A DNA stretch of 64,000 bases from Fictibacillus sp. b24 (GTDB lineage: Bacteria; Bacillota; Bacilli; Bacillales; Fictibacillaceae): contig NZ_JAUCES010000005.1 of assembly GCF_030348825.1 (NCBI RefSeq), positions 1,674,001 through 1,738,000 on the forward strand, read 5' to 3'. The notes below the pieces were generated by a model. That model did not search any database. It saw only the letters and a list, made by a program, of their open reading frames with translations, and had not been told where the DNA came from. Within the stretch, counting starts at the first letter, position 1, and each line of letters begins with the position of its first letter. A program made the translations under genes and the position numbers. This document shows, piece by piece, positions 45,931-55,373 of the stretch.

Positions 45931-46050
45931 CCGGCGAGTTATTGCAATATTCCAGCGAGAATTACGATTAATACAGCGAATTTTAAGGATAATCCGGCGA
46001 GTTTTAGTTATATATCGGCGAGTCGACATCATCAGACATAATTCAGCAAA
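45931..46050. repeat. Degenerate array with an exact 21-nt period
   Basis: GCGA cores occur at 45934, 45955, 45976, 45997 and 46018, each exactly 21 nt after the last, inside YCRGCGAR contexts. A weaker unit (TTCAGCAAAT) lies 28 nt further. The second half of each unit is AT-rich. It occupies most of the 364-base gap between ndk and cheR. No coding potential is seen. Confidence 0.65.
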
Positions 46051-46165
46051 TCGTATGCTAATAGATTTTAAAAGTGTCACCACTTAACGCAACAATTTAA
46101 TATAAAATCCGATACTATACATATATAGATTAAATTTGCATGGCAGTTGAATTGGAGAGAGACAT

Positions 46166-46945
46166 ATGGATCGCGACTATGAAGGCTTTAAACAGAGCAT
46201 ATATGATCAAACAGGGATAAATCTTTCATTGTATAAGGAAGCACAAATGAAGCGGAGACTCATTGCGCTGCGTGATAAACGCTCGTTTGGTACGTTTTCT
46301 GATTATTTTCATGCACTCAAAAAAGACCCAGAACTGCTTCTTGAGTTTTTAGACCGGATGACGATCAACGTTTCTGAATTTTACCGAAATCCTGCACGGT
46401 GGGATGTGCTTGAGAAAAAAATCATTCCCTTATTACTTGAAGACAGGTCATCAATAAAAGTGTGGAGTGCAGCCTGCTCTACAGGAGAAGAGCCCTATAG
46501 CCTGTCGATGATGTTATCAGATCACAAAAACAACGTATTTAGGTTTTCGATACTTGCAACAGACTTAGATCAGCAAGTGTTAGAGCAAGCGAAAAAAGGG
46601 TTTTATTTCGAAAAAGCAATCAAAGATGTGCCGAGCGACAAAAAAGTGCGACATACTACGAAAGAGGAACTTGGTATAAGAGTTTCAGATACAATTAAAA
46701 AGCACGTAACCTTCAAAAAGCAAAACTTGCTTTCAGATCGTTTTGAATCCGATTTTGATCTGATCGTTTGCCGAAATGTAATGATCTATTTTACTGAGGA
46801 AGCAAAAGCCGTTCTTTATCAAAAATTTAGCAAAGCCCTTCGAAAAGGCGGTGTCCTGTTCGTAGGAAGTACCGAGCAGATTTTCAATCCAGGGTTATAC
46901 GACCTAGAATCCGTTGAACCTTTCTTTTATCGTAAACTAAGTTGA
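46166..46945 (+). CDS. cheR: Chemotaxis protein methyltransferase CheR
   Basis: 259-aa SAM-dependent enzyme methylating glutamates of chemoreceptors. An N-terminal helical domain (about residues 1-75) is followed by the methyltransferase domain with VWSAACSTGEEPYSLSMML for SAM, and DLIVCRNVMIYFTEEAK. GGAGAGAG precedes the ATG. Its place between ndk and the trp region matches B. subtilis. Confidence 0.94.
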   Translation: MDRDYEGFKQSIYDQTGINLSLYKEAQMKRRLIALRDKRSFGTFSDYFHALKKDPELLLEFLDRMTINVSEFYRNPARWDVLEKKIIPLLLEDRSSIKVWSAACSTGEEPYSLSMMLSDHKNNVFRFSILATDLDQQVLEQAKKGFYFEKAIKDVPSDKKVRHTTKEELGIRVSDTIKKHVTFKKQNLLSDRFESDFDLIVCRNVMIYFTEEAKAVLYQKFSKALRKGGVLFVGSTEQIFNPGLYDLESVEPFFYRKLS

Positions 46946-46970
46946 ATGGAAATCTTTACGTACAAATCTG

Positions 46971-46999
46971 TTGACAGATTTACAGCAATGGTTTAATGT
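46971..46999 (+). promoter_or_regulatory. trp operon sigma-A promoter
   Basis: TTGACA at 46971-46976 and TAATGT at 46994-46999 with a 17-base spacer, just upstream of the TRAP-binding repeats. Expected start of RNA near 47006. Confidence 0.85.
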
Positions 47000-47011
47000 A
47001 ACTGATAAGTT

Positions 47012-47097
47012 TAGAGCACATAGGTTAGAGCAATTTAGTTTAGAGTTTAGAGCATAGTTGAGACAAGTTGAGAGAGTTTGAGTGGAGCAGAGCCGAG
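47012..47097 (+). promoter_or_regulatory. TRAP-binding (T/G)AG repeat region of the trp leader
   Basis: At least eleven TAG or GAG triplets, many at the two-base spacing TRAP needs. From 47055 onward triplets recur every five nt (47055, 47060, AAG at 47065, 47070, then 47080, 47085, 47090, 47095). The earlier part is TAG-rich (47012, 47021, 47026, 47036, 47041, 47048). The TRAP gene itself is mtrB at 40200. Confidence 0.92.
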
Positions 47098-47114
47098 AAT
47101 GGATATGTACATAT

Positions 47115-47145
47115 GCCATGCGGGTTATTTCTGCATGGCTTTTTT
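47115..47145 (+). terminator. trp leader attenuator terminator
   Basis: GCCATGC (47115-47121) and GCATGGC (47133-47139), then TTTTTT. It lies 18 bases after the last TRAP triplet, as expected for attenuation. Confidence 0.9.
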
Positions 47146-47208
47146 GTATGCTTCATAAGAAGTATGTACATGTTCCCTATTAGATCGACCTCTTATATCC
47201 TCCTCATT

Positions 47209-47224
47209 CTCCGTATTAACGGAG
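47209..47224 (+). promoter_or_regulatory. Hairpin hiding the ribosome-binding site of a leader peptide
   Basis: CTCCGT pairs with ACGGAG around a four-base loop and covers the GGAGG at 47221-47225. This resembles the Shine-Dalgarno-blocking structure of the B. subtilis trpE leader. Confidence 0.6.
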
Positions 47225-47232
47225 GTGCAGAT

Positions 47233-47262
47233 ATGATTATATCCTTCCCGATTCCTCCTTGA
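47233..47262 (+). CDS. Possible nine-residue leader peptide before trpD
   Basis: ATG with a strong GGAGGTG eight bases upstream encodes MIISFPIPP and a TGA. It contains no tryptophan codon. It occupies the place where trpE would start in B. subtilis, so it may be a leader peptide or the relic of a deleted trpE start. No protein evidence. Confidence 0.4.
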   Translation: MIISFPIPP

Positions 47263-47311
47263 ACGTTTTTGTTTGTAGACAAAACAACCAAAACGATTAA
47301 GGGGTGTTCAT

Positions 47312-48340
47312 ATGATTTCAAATATCATTCAAAAAATAATGAAACACGAAACATTAACAGAAAATGAAGCTTTTTATTTTATGGAGAAATTGGCGAGTGG
47401 TGAAGTAACAGATGCTCAAGGAAGTTCTGTTTTAAGCATCATGAGCTTTCGCGGTGAGACTGTAGCAGAGATTGTTGGTTTTGTTAAAGCAATCAGAAAA
47501 CTCTCTAGAGCGGCAGATTCTTCCCAACAAAATGAGCTGATGGATACTTGCGGTACTGGCGGTGATGGAGCATCGACTTTTAACATCTCTACTGCAGTAA
47601 GTATCATACTCGCTTCTTTAGGGGTAAAAGTAGCCAAACACGGCAACAAAGCGGTTACATCAAAAAGTGGAAGCTCAGATGTGCTAGAGGCATTAGGTAT
47701 TCAAGCTTCCAGTAACCAATTTGAAGCGAATTCTCAGCTGAAGAAACACGATATAGCGTTCTTACACGCTCCATATTTTCATCCGGCACTAAAAAAAGTA
47801 GCCTCTTTAAGGGGGCAACTGCCTTTCCGAACGATTTTTAATTCGATCGGTCCTTTGTTAAATCCGATGTCACCCGCATATCAGTTGATTGGAGCTAGCA
47901 ATGAGAAAGTTGCTGAAAAGCTTGCTGAAGTGATTAAGGAGCTCGGAATCAAACGAGCATTGATTGTTACAGGGAAAGAAGGCTTGGATGAATGTTCGAT
48001 TACAGGCGAAACAAGGATGTTTTTAGTTGAGAACAACACGATTACGTCGTTTCTTTACACACCTGAAGAAGCAGGATTAAATCGAGGGAATTTAAGTGAT
48101 TTAACCGTTACAGATAAACAAGAAAGTGCTGAACTCATCCGTTCCATCCTTCAAGGTGCAGGAAACGAATCAGCTCGTAATATCGTCATCCTTAATGCAG
48201 CTGCAGCCTTGTATGCGTCAAAACGGGTTCTAAGTATTCGAGACGGAGTGGAAATCATTAAACAATGTCTACAATCCAAATCCGCATATTATCATCTTGA
48301 AGAAATGACGAAAGAAGAGGCGAATGTGTATGTTAACTAA
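47312..48340 (+). CDS. trpD: Anthranilate phosphoribosyltransferase
   Basis: 342-aa enzyme joining anthranilate to PRPP. PRPP-site motifs are DTCGTGGDGASTFNIST and VAKHGNKAVTSKSGSSDVLE. AAGGGGTG precedes the ATG. It is the first structural gene after the TRAP leader; trpE, which precedes it in B. subtilis, is missing. It overlaps trpC. Confidence 0.96.
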   Translation: MISNIIQKIMKHETLTENEAFYFMEKLASGEVTDAQGSSVLSIMSFRGETVAEIVGFVKAIRKLSRAADSSQQNELMDTCGTGGDGASTFNISTAVSIILASLGVKVAKHGNKAVTSKSGSSDVLEALGIQASSNQFEANSQLKKHDIAFLHAPYFHPALKKVASLRGQLPFRTIFNSIGPLLNPMSPAYQLIGASNEKVAEKLAEVIKELGIKRALIVTGKEGLDECSITGETRMFLVENNTITSFLYTPEEAGLNRGNLSDLTVTDKQESAELIRSILQGAGNESARNIVILNAAAALYASKRVLSIRDGVEIIKQCLQSKSAYYHLEEMTKEEANVYVN

Positions 48341-49106
48341 AATATTGAGACAAAAAGAAAAAGAAGTTGCGGTTCTTCCTTCATTTAAAATAGGAGAGCT
48401 GGATTTTACAGATAAAGATCATCGCCCTTTTGCTGATAAAATTGCAAACTCTTTGAACAGACCAGCGTTGATCGCCGAAGTGAAAAAAGCTTCACCATCT
48501 AAAGGAATCATAAAAGAAAATTTCAATCCTGTAGAGATCGCTGTGGAATATGAAAAAGCAGGAGCATCTTGCTTATCCGTCTTAACGGATACAGAGTTCT
48601 TTCAAGGAGACCTTCAATACTTAAAAGACATACGTAATCACGTGTCACTTCCCCTGTTAAGAAAGGATTTTATTATAGACGAAAAGCAAATCATTGAAAG
48701 TGTCGAACACGGAGCAGATGCGATTTTACTTATCGCGGCATGTTTAACAAGTGATCAATTAAAGAACCTGCACGCTTTTGCAACGGAATGCGGCTTAGAA
48801 TGTTTAGTAGAAGTTCATTCTAAAGAAGAGATTATTCAAGTTTATGATGTATGCGATCCTTCGATGATCGGAATCAACAATCGAGATCTTAAGACGTTTA
48901 CAACCGATATTGAGCATACGTTTTCTCTTCTATCATTTATTAAGGAAGAAACGCTTGTTATAAGTGAGAGCGGCATTAAAACGGCTTCAGATGTAAAAAG
49001 TCTGTTGGATCACAATGTGAACGGTATGCTAATCGGTGAGACATTGATGAGAGCTGACTCAATAGAAAACACAATCAGAGAGCTTTATCATGACGGTTCA
49101 AATTAA
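48330..49106 (+). CDS. trpC: Indole-3-glycerol phosphate synthase
   Basis: 258-aa TIM-barrel enzyme closing the indole ring. Motifs are IAEVKKASPSKGII, LRKDFIIDEKQI and ISESGIKTASDV. The ATG at 48330 is nine bases after AGAGG and aligns with B. subtilis TrpC, so I prefer it to the ATG at 48324. It overlaps trpD by 11 bases and trpF by 17. Confidence 0.95.
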   Translation: MLTKILRQKEKEVAVLPSFKIGELDFTDKDHRPFADKIANSLNRPALIAEVKKASPSKGIIKENFNPVEIAVEYEKAGASCLSVLTDTEFFQGDLQYLKDIRNHVSLPLLRKDFIIDEKQIIESVEHGADAILLIAACLTSDQLKNLHAFATECGLECLVEVHSKEEIIQVYDVCDPSMIGINNRDLKTFTTDIEHTFSLLSFIKEETLVISESGIKTASDVKSLLDHNVNGMLIGETLMRADSIENTIRELYHDGSN

Positions 49107-49722
49107 ATATTGCGGCTGTCAGTCAGAAGAGGACTACAGCCTGTTAATAAAAACAAATGCTGACTTGGTTGGTTTTATCTTTGCTGAGAGCAAAAGAAAA
49201 GTAAACGCATCTGATGTGAAGAACTGGATTGAAAAATACGGAAATCCGAAACAGCTCGTCGGAGTGTTTCAAAATGCTTCAATGAAACAAATTACGGATG
49301 TGTTGAGTGAAGCACCTATAGATATCATTCAGTGTCATGGAGATGAATCGGTAGAAATGATTGAAGAGTTGAGTAAACGTTTCAACAAGAAAATCTATAA
49401 AGCACTGCCTTATAATAAACAAATTCTTGAAGACATTGAAATTTACGCACATGCCTCTGATGCAATCATCGTAGATAGTGTATCGAAAGGACGATTCGGC
49501 GGGACAGGTTTTCCTTTCTCTTGGGTAGATGTTCCCCTCATGATGAAGAAAGCTGAACAAGTAGGAACAACGTGTTTCATAGCAGGAGGCATTTCACCAG
49601 ATAATGTTTCTGAACTAGTAAGATACAATCCCCACGGAATAGACTTGAGCGGCGGAATAGAAGAGAACGGGAAAAAGAGTGTGAAACGGATAGAACAATT
49701 GGAAAGGATGATAATGAGATGA
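49090..49722 (+). CDS. trpF: Phosphoribosylanthranilate isomerase
   Basis: 210-aa TIM-barrel isomerase. The catalytic cysteine is in IKYCG near the N-terminus, with [16 protein letters not shown] and AGGISPDNV further on. The start lies within the end of trpC and the stop overlaps trpB by four bases. Confidence 0.94.
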   Translation: MTVQIKYCGCQSEEDYSLLIKTNADLVGFIFAESKRKVNASDVKNWIEKYGNPKQLVGVFQNASMKQITDVLSEAPIDIIQCHGDESVEMIEELSKRFNKKIYKALPYNKQILEDIEIYAHASDAIIVDSVSKGRFGGTGFPFSWVDVPLMMKKAEQVGTTCFIAGGISPDNVSELVRYNPHGIDLSGGIEENGKKSVKRIEQLERMIMR

Positions 49723-50915
49723 CAACAGCTTCAGTACCTGATTATAGAGGAAGATACGGTGTGTTCGGCGGAAAGTACGTACCAGAGACGATCATGTTTG
49801 CACTTGAAGAGCTTGAGGCAGCGTTTGATGAAGCCATAAAAGATAAAGAATTTAATGAGCTGTTTCAGAAAGAACTAGCGATTTATTCTGGAAGACCGAC
49901 TCCCCTTACAAAAGCAGACCGTCTGAGTGATTCCAATGGTGGTGCATCCATTTATTTAAAACGAGAAGATCTTAACCATACAGGTGCACATAAGATAAAT
50001 AACGCGATCGGCCAAGCGCTTCTTGCAGTAAGAATGGGAAAGAAGAAGATAATCGCTGAAACTGGAGCGGGACAGCATGGTGTTGCTGCAGCGACAGTGG
50101 CTGCTAAATATGGATTGTCTTGCAAAGTGTATATGGGGAAAGAAGATATACGAAGACAAGCGTTAAATGTATTCCGGATGAAGCTTTTAGGGGCAGAAGT
50201 GATTGAAGTTACTAGCGGAAGCCAAACGTTAAAAGATGCTACGAACGAAGCGATTAGAGAATGGGTAGCTTCAGTAGAAGACACGTTCTATCTTATAGGT
50301 TCAGCGGTGGGTCCATATCCTTATCCTAAAATGGTAAAACAGTTTCAGCAAGTAATCGGTCATGAAACGGAAAGTCAGTTTACTCAAGAACATGATGGCA
50401 AACTTCCTGATGCTGTTGTAGCTTGTGTCGGCGGAGGGAGTAATGCGATAGGAATGTTCGCACCTTTTATTGAGAAGGAAGTTCCCTTATATGGTGTAGA
50501 AGCTGCAGGTCTTGGTGTAGATACGGACCAACATGCTGCTACACTATCAAAGGGTTCAAATGGTGTTATTCATGGATCACTGACGAAACTGCTTCAAACG
50601 AGTGAAGGACAGATTACTGAGCCATATTCCATCTCAGCAGGCCTTGATTATCCTGGAATAGGTCCAGAGCATGCTTATCTTCATGAAACAGAAAGAGTAA
50701 AATATGAAGCTGTAACAGATAAAGAAGCTTTAGAAGCGTTAAAGCTTTTATGTATAAATGAAGGTATTCTATGCGCTCTAGAGAGTGCTCATGCTGTAGC
50801 ATATAGTTTAAAGCTCGCTAAATCTATGAATAAAGATCAAGCTGTTGTTGTATGTTTGTCAGGGCGAGGCGACAAAGATGTTCATACACTTATGGACAAA
50901 GAAGGGGGCGAATAA
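49719..50915 (+). CDS. trpB: Tryptophan synthase beta chain
   Basis: 398-aa PLP enzyme condensing indole with serine. PLP lysine Lys92 in [12 protein letters not shown], phosphate loop [12 protein letters not shown], and the GAGQHGVA motif. ATGA overlap with trpF; trpA follows three bases after its stop. Confidence 0.97.
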   Translation: MTTASVPDYRGRYGVFGGKYVPETIMFALEELEAAFDEAIKDKEFNELFQKELAIYSGRPTPLTKADRLSDSNGGASIYLKREDLNHTGAHKINNAIGQALLAVRMGKKKIIAETGAGQHGVAAATVAAKYGLSCKVYMGKEDIRRQALNVFRMKLLGAEVIEVTSGSQTLKDATNEAIREWVASVEDTFYLIGSAVGPYPYPKMVKQFQQVIGHETESQFTQEHDGKLPDAVVACVGGGSNAIGMFAPFIEKEVPLYGVEAAGLGVDTDQHAATLSKGSNGVIHGSLTKLLQTSEGQITEPYSISAGLDYPGIGPEHAYLHETERVKYEAVTDKEALEALKLLCINEGILCALESAHAVAYSLKLAKSMNKDQAVVVCLSGRGDKDVHTLMDKEGGE

Positions 50916-50918
50916 AAA

Positions 50919-51725
50919 ATGAATAAAAGATGGGAAGTCTTTCAAAATTCGTCAGACTATCGCTTTGTGCCGTACATCATGGCAGGTGACCCTAGTGAAG
51001 AAGCTACCATTGAATTGTCATTAGCACTACAAGAGTGCGGTGCCGCGGCACTGGAACTTGGTGTTCCTTATTCTGATCCTTTGGCTGATGGTCCTGTCAT
51101 TCAAAGAGCGGGTATGCGCGGTCTGGCACAAAAGGTTAATCTTGAAAAGACAATAGCGCTTGTTTCGAAGCTTCGTGAAAGAGGTTTAGAGATTCCAGTT
51201 ATTATCTTTACTTATTATAATCTTTTGTTACAATTAGGAGAAAATCGCTTCCTGCAGTTAGCAGAAGAAAACGGTGTGGACGGTATTCTCGTTCCAGATC
51301 TGCCGTATGAGGAAAGCGGTTATCTGCAAGAAATGTGTTCACAGCATAACCTTGCTCTTATTTCGCTTGTTTCACCGACAACACGTGAAGAAAAGCTTGT
51401 AAAGCTCTCAAAAGAGGCAGATGGCTTTTTATATTGCATATCATCATTGGGTGTTACCGGAATAAGAAGCGAGTTTAGGGATGGTCTGGACGAATTTCTG
51501 CGAGCCGCGAAAGCAAACAGCCAAGTTCCCGTCTTAGTAGGGTTCGGACTGTCACAGCGAGAACAAATCCAACAGTTTGAAGGTAGCAGCGATGGATTTA
51601 TCGTAGGCAGTGCGATCGTTAAAAAGATTGAGGAACTTGAAGAAGAGCTGCTAACTAACAGGGAGGAAGCGATCAAAACGTTTAAAGCATTTATTGAATC
51701 ATTGCTACCTGTCTATAGTCGTTAA
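50919..51725 (+). CDS. trpA: Tryptophan synthase alpha chain
   Basis: 268-aa TIM barrel cleaving indole-3-glycerol phosphate. The catalytic glutamate is in [20 protein letters not shown], the catalytic aspartate in [12 protein letters not shown], and the phosphate site in VGFGLSQ. GGGGGCG lies upstream within the end of trpB. Confidence 0.95.
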   Translation: MNKRWEVFQNSSDYRFVPYIMAGDPSEEATIELSLALQECGAAALELGVPYSDPLADGPVIQRAGMRGLAQKVNLEKTIALVSKLRERGLEIPVIIFTYYNLLLQLGENRFLQLAEENGVDGILVPDLPYEESGYLQEMCSQHNLALISLVSPTTREEKLVKLSKEADGFLYCISSLGVTGIRSEFRDGLDEFLRAAKANSQVPVLVGFGLSQREQIQQFEGSSDGFIVGSAIVKKIEELEEELLTNREEAIKTFKAFIESLLPVYSR

Positions 51726-51739
51726 AAAGGAGTGGAAAA

Positions 51740-52846
51740 ATGCAGCCGAAACAGCAGTTGTTATCTTTAAAACCTTACAAACCAGGTAAACCAGTTGAAG
51801 AAGTAAAACGAGAATTAGGCCTTGAGAAGATTGTAAAGCTTGCATCAAACGAGAACCCCTATGGATGTTCTGCTCTTGCAAAAGAAAAGATAGCTGAAGA
51901 GCTCTCAAACCTTCATGTTTATCCAGATGGATATTCTGCAGAGCTTAGAGAGAAGCTCGCAATTCATCTTCAAGTAAACCAAGAGCAGCTCATCTTTGGT
52001 AATGGATCTGATGAAGTCGTACAAATTCTGTGCAGAGCTTATTTATCACCTGAAACGAATACCGTAATGGCGGCGCCGACTTTCCCTCAGTACAGACATA
52101 ATGCTGTTATTGAAGGAGCAGAAGTGAGAGAAGTTCAGTTGATAGAAGGAAATCATGATTTAGATAGCATGCTTGAGGCAATTGATAATGATACGAGAAT
52201 CGTCTGGCTTTGCAATCCGAACAACCCGACTGGCAACTACATTCCTGAAGCTGAGTTTGTAAGTTTTATGAAAAAAGTGCCGCAAAACGTTATTGTTGTA
52301 AGTGACGAAGCTTATTTTGAATACGTTTCAGCTGCTGATTATCCAAACACAGTCGATTATTTAAATGATTTTCCGAATCTAGTAATCTTAAGAACCTTCT
52401 CTAAAGCGCATGGTCTTGCAGCGCTTCGAATTGGCTATGGAATAGCTGAAGCATCGATTATCCAATCTATTGAGCCGGCAAGAGAACCGTTCAATACATC
52501 CCGAATTGCGCAAGCAGCAGCGATCGGAGCTCTTGGTGATGGAGGCTTCATTAACGAGTGCAAAAAGAAAAATAGAGAAGGATTAGAACTTTTTTATGCA
52601 TTCTGTAATCAAAAAGGGCTGCTGTATTATCCTTCTGAAGCAAACTTTATCTTGCTGGACGTCCAGTCAAATGCAGATGAAGCTTTTGATTATCTATTAA
52701 GAAAAGGATATATCGTTCGCTCAGGCAGTGCCCTTGGTTTTCCCACAATGATTCGAATTACAATTGGCGAAGAAGAACAAAACAGAGAGATCATTGAACA
52801 TTTAGTAACGTATATTGATACAGTTGTACAAAAAGTCAATAAATAA
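51740..52846 (+). CDS. hisC: Histidinol-phosphate aminotransferase
   Basis: 368-aa class I/II PLP aminotransferase. PLP lysine Lys222 in [16 protein letters not shown]; also NPNNPTGNY and SDEAYFEY. In Bacillus HisC also serves aromatic amino acid transamination, which explains its place in the trp operon. AAAGGAG precedes the ATG. The tyrA and aroE genes that follow in B. subtilis are absent; the operon ends in a terminator. Confidence 0.94.
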   Translation: MQPKQQLLSLKPYKPGKPVEEVKRELGLEKIVKLASNENPYGCSALAKEKIAEELSNLHVYPDGYSAELREKLAIHLQVNQEQLIFGNGSDEVVQILCRAYLSPETNTVMAAPTFPQYRHNAVIEGAEVREVQLIEGNHDLDSMLEAIDNDTRIVWLCNPNNPTGNYIPEAEFVSFMKKVPQNVIVVSDEAYFEYVSAADYPNTVDYLNDFPNLVILRTFSKAHGLAALRIGYGIAEASIIQSIEPAREPFNTSRIAQAAAIGALGDGGFINECKKKNREGLELFYAFCNQKGLLYYPSEANFILLDVQSNADEAFDYLLRKGYIVRSGSALGFPTMIRITIGEEEQNREIIEHLVTYIDTVVQKVNK

Positions 52847-52877
52847 GGATAAGTGCAAGAAAGCTTAACATAAAAAG

Positions 52878-52919
52878 AAAATAGCCCAGGTCCATTAGCA
52901 TAGAACTCGGGCTATTTTC
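52878..52919 (+). terminator. Terminator of the trp-hisC operon
   Basis: AAAATAGCCC and GGGCTATTTT close a long imperfect stem. Confidence 0.78.
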
Positions 52920-52937
52920 ATAATTTTCAAAAAAGTG

Positions 52938-52966
52938 TTGCATTTTAAATAAGCTCTATTTATAAT
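52938..52966 (+). promoter_or_regulatory. Strong sigma-A promoter upstream of a 70-nt transcript
   Basis: TTGCAT at 52938-52943 and a perfect TATAAT at 52961-52966, with a 17-base spacer. Confidence 0.72.
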
Positions 52967-53010
52967 GAATGTAATATGGTTTCTCTCCACTCCTATCCAT
53001 ATTATACTTT

Positions 53011-53042
53011 CCTGACAGCGCTTACATGTCAGGACTTTTTTT
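53011..53042 (+). terminator. Strong terminator about 70 nt after the promoter at 52938
   Basis: CCTGACA and TGTCAGG with a nine-base loop, then ACTTTTTTTT. It defines a short RNA or attenuated leader (about 52973-53042) ahead of the gene at 53119. Confidence 0.8.
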
Positions 53043-53118
53043 GTTTTCAGTACTTTTTCTCACATAAATTCCCCGTTTTTATCATAGCTTGTCTTAAGAA
53101 GAAAAAAGGAGGCGAGCT

Positions 53119-53991
53119 ATGCGATATATTATTGAGCGCCCGCTGCAATCGCTCGGTACAGATACTATGCTTTCCTATCTAGTAGACTCTCAAAAAATCT
53201 CCTACGTGTCACAGGGCCCTCTAAGAATGAATGTTATGAAGATGTCCATGCAAGGTTTAAAGATGATACCCGGGCATATCAGTCCTCTAATGTCATTGAA
53301 TAGATTGCCTATCGAAAAGGTAAAGCAGCGTCTTGGTGAAAGAGTTCGAAGCGGTACCACCACATTATTAACATCTGCAGAGATTAACTACCTGCATGAA
53401 GCGGAAACAGAGTTAAAACGAACACGTCATCTTCTTGTGTCAAGTTCGATCGATTATTGCATTGGTCTAAGCATGTCTCCTGAAAAGATTTCACCACAGA
53501 TCATGAGCTTTTGCCGAAAGAGGAAAATTCCATTCATTCAGTTGATCTGTATGGATTTTAAACAATTAACTCACGTTATTTGGGAAAGAATAAGAGAAGC
53601 GAATTTTGATTATGGAACTGTCATTTTCCCTTCTTTTCCATCTCATATTGATATGAAGTTAAAAAAGACATGGCAAAGAAAATGGAATGAACTTGCAACC
53701 AAATTTCAAATTCCAACCCTTTTTAACGAAATAATTGAGAATGAACCGCTGCCATTACCAAGTTTAAAAATGCTTGGGATCTATCCGGTCAAAGGTGGAT
53801 TGTTTACAGGAAGTGATGCAGATTACTGTATCCTTGCTACTGATGGAGTGAATGAAACTTTAAAGAGTGTGATCGTGAGAGGAACAATCGTTTACTCAGA
53901 AAATCTTCTGGAAAGACAGCAAGGTTATGGGAAAGAAATTATCGTTATAAAGCCCCGTCGTTTTGGAGAATCTCTCATTTCTCGTGTATAA
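53119..53991 (+). CDS. Degenerate amidohydrolase-like protein
   Basis: 290-aa soluble protein. The C-terminal third has the amidohydrolase/dihydroorotase pattern: MLGIYPVKGGLFTGSDADYC followed by VIVRGTIVYSENLLERQQG. The metal-binding HxH of active family members is not seen; the matching place reads PGHISPLMS with a single histidine. It may be a pseudoenzyme. AAAGGAGGCGAG precedes the ATG. It occupies the position of tyrA-aroE in B. subtilis. Confidence 0.6.
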   Translation: MRYIIERPLQSLGTDTMLSYLVDSQKISYVSQGPLRMNVMKMSMQGLKMIPGHISPLMSLNRLPIEKVKQRLGERVRSGTTTLLTSAEINYLHEAETELKRTRHLLVSSSIDYCIGLSMSPEKISPQIMSFCRKRKIPFIQLICMDFKQLTHVIWERIREANFDYGTVIFPSFPSHIDMKLKKTWQRKWNELATKFQIPTLFNEIIENEPLPLPSLKMLGIYPVKGGLFTGSDADYCILATDGVNETLKSVIVRGTIVYSENLLERQQGYGKEIIVIKPRRFGESLISRV

Positions 53992-54028
53992 TAAGCACAA
54001 GAATACTAGGGATAAGGGAGTTTTTTCA

Positions 54029-55282
54029 TTGAACGATATCCAAGATGCCATTAGGCTCGTAGAACACGGCGACGTAGAAAAAGGCATGACTTTATTAAAT
54101 AAACTTAAACAAAAAGCAACAGATCCAGAAAAGTTTGAGATCGCTGAAGTTTATCTAAACTGGGGACATACTTCAGAAGCAATGAGCCTTTTTAATGCTT
54201 TGCTTGAAAAATATCCTGGTGATGGTGAGCTGCTCGTTTCAGTAGCAGAATGCTGTCTGGATGAGGGAATGGACGAGAAGGCAATAGAGTATTTAGAACA
54301 AGTAGACGAAAATGATGATGAATATTTAAGAGCACTCATCCTCCAAGCAGATCTGTATGAAAGTCTTGGATTGACTGAAGTAGCTGAGCGTAAGCTGACT
54401 GAGGCGCACCAAAAAGACGAAAATCATCCTGTACTTTCTTACGCACTAGGTGATTTTCATTTGAGACAAGGTAAATTTGATTCAAGTTTGCCTCTTCTAA
54501 AGAAAGCGATCGACAAAAAAGCAGAAATTGAAGATTTGACCCTTAGATATGCAGAAGCATTGAGCCGTGCGGGGAAATTTGAAGAATCACTTCCTTTTTA
54601 CAGAAAAGGCCTGGATCATCACAAAGATCTATATAGCTTGTTTGGCCATGGCGTGACTGCCTTTAAAGCAGGAGAATTTAAAGAGGCCATTTCAAGTTTA
54701 GAAGAGTTAAAAGATATGGATCCGGACTATACCACGCTTTATAGTGTACTATCTGAAGCTTACGAAGAAGAAGGTGCTTTGACAGAAGCGTATGAAGTGA
54801 TATCAGAAGGATTAAAGAGAGATGAACATAACGAAAATATATATTTGCAGGCTGCGAGGTTAGCTTATAAGCTCCATAACCCTGATCAGGGAGAAATGTG
54901 GGTCAAGCAAGCACTCGAACTCAATCCAACTCGTATTGAGCCGTTATTACGGTTAGGTGATCAATATATAAGGGAAGAAAGGTTTGAGGATCTATTAAGT
55001 CTATACAAACCGCTTGCTGAAACAAAAGAGGAAATTCCGCTCATGTATTGGCATCTTGCTACCGCCAATAAAGAATCAGAAAACTATAGTGAAGCAGCTA
55101 AATGGTATGAAAAAGCGTCAGAACTTTTTTCCGAAGATCCCGTGTTCTTAGAAGAACATGCCTATTTTCTTCTTGAGGAGGGAGAGCAGAAGAAAGCCAA
55201 AAATATCTTGGTTAACCTGCTGAACCAAAACCCTGAACGAGTGGATATTGAAGACGTTTTAAATCGATTGGAAGAATTTTAA
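54029..55282 (+). CDS. ypiA: TPR-repeat protein YpiA
   Basis: 417-aa protein made of about eleven tetratricopeptide repeats, for example YLRALILQADLYESLGLTEV and PVLSYALGDFHLRQGKFDSS. The B. subtilis homolog acts with ReoY and ClpCP in proteolytic control of MurA. The TTG at 54029, eight bases after AAGGGAG, gives the expected length. A longer in-frame ATG start at 53963 would run inside the upstream gene. Confidence 0.85.
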   Translation: MNDIQDAIRLVEHGDVEKGMTLLNKLKQKATDPEKFEIAEVYLNWGHTSEAMSLFNALLEKYPGDGELLVSVAECCLDEGMDEKAIEYLEQVDENDDEYLRALILQADLYESLGLTEVAERKLTEAHQKDENHPVLSYALGDFHLRQGKFDSSLPLLKKAIDKKAEIEDLTLRYAEALSRAGKFEESLPFYRKGLDHHKDLYSLFGHGVTAFKAGEFKEAISSLEELKDMDPDYTTLYSVLSEAYEEEGALTEAYEVISEGLKRDEHNENIYLQAARLAYKLHNPDQGEMWVKQALELNPTRIEPLLRLGDQYIREERFEDLLSLYKPLAETKEEIPLMYWHLATANKESENYSEAAKWYEKASELFSEDPVFLEEHAYFLLEEGEQKKAKNILVNLLNQNPERVDIEDVLNRLEEF

Positions 55283-55373
55283 AACTTTCTGAAGCAAAGA
55301 AGGATTTTACAACCTGTGAGAGAATATAAATTATTATACAAAAGACGTGTTTTTGAATGATGGGGGGATTGCA

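Noticed and set aside
47068-47262. A 64-codon frame running through the trp attenuator
   Set aside because: It overlaps the TRAP repeats and the terminator and lacks a start signal. Only the last nine codons have a ribosome-binding site.
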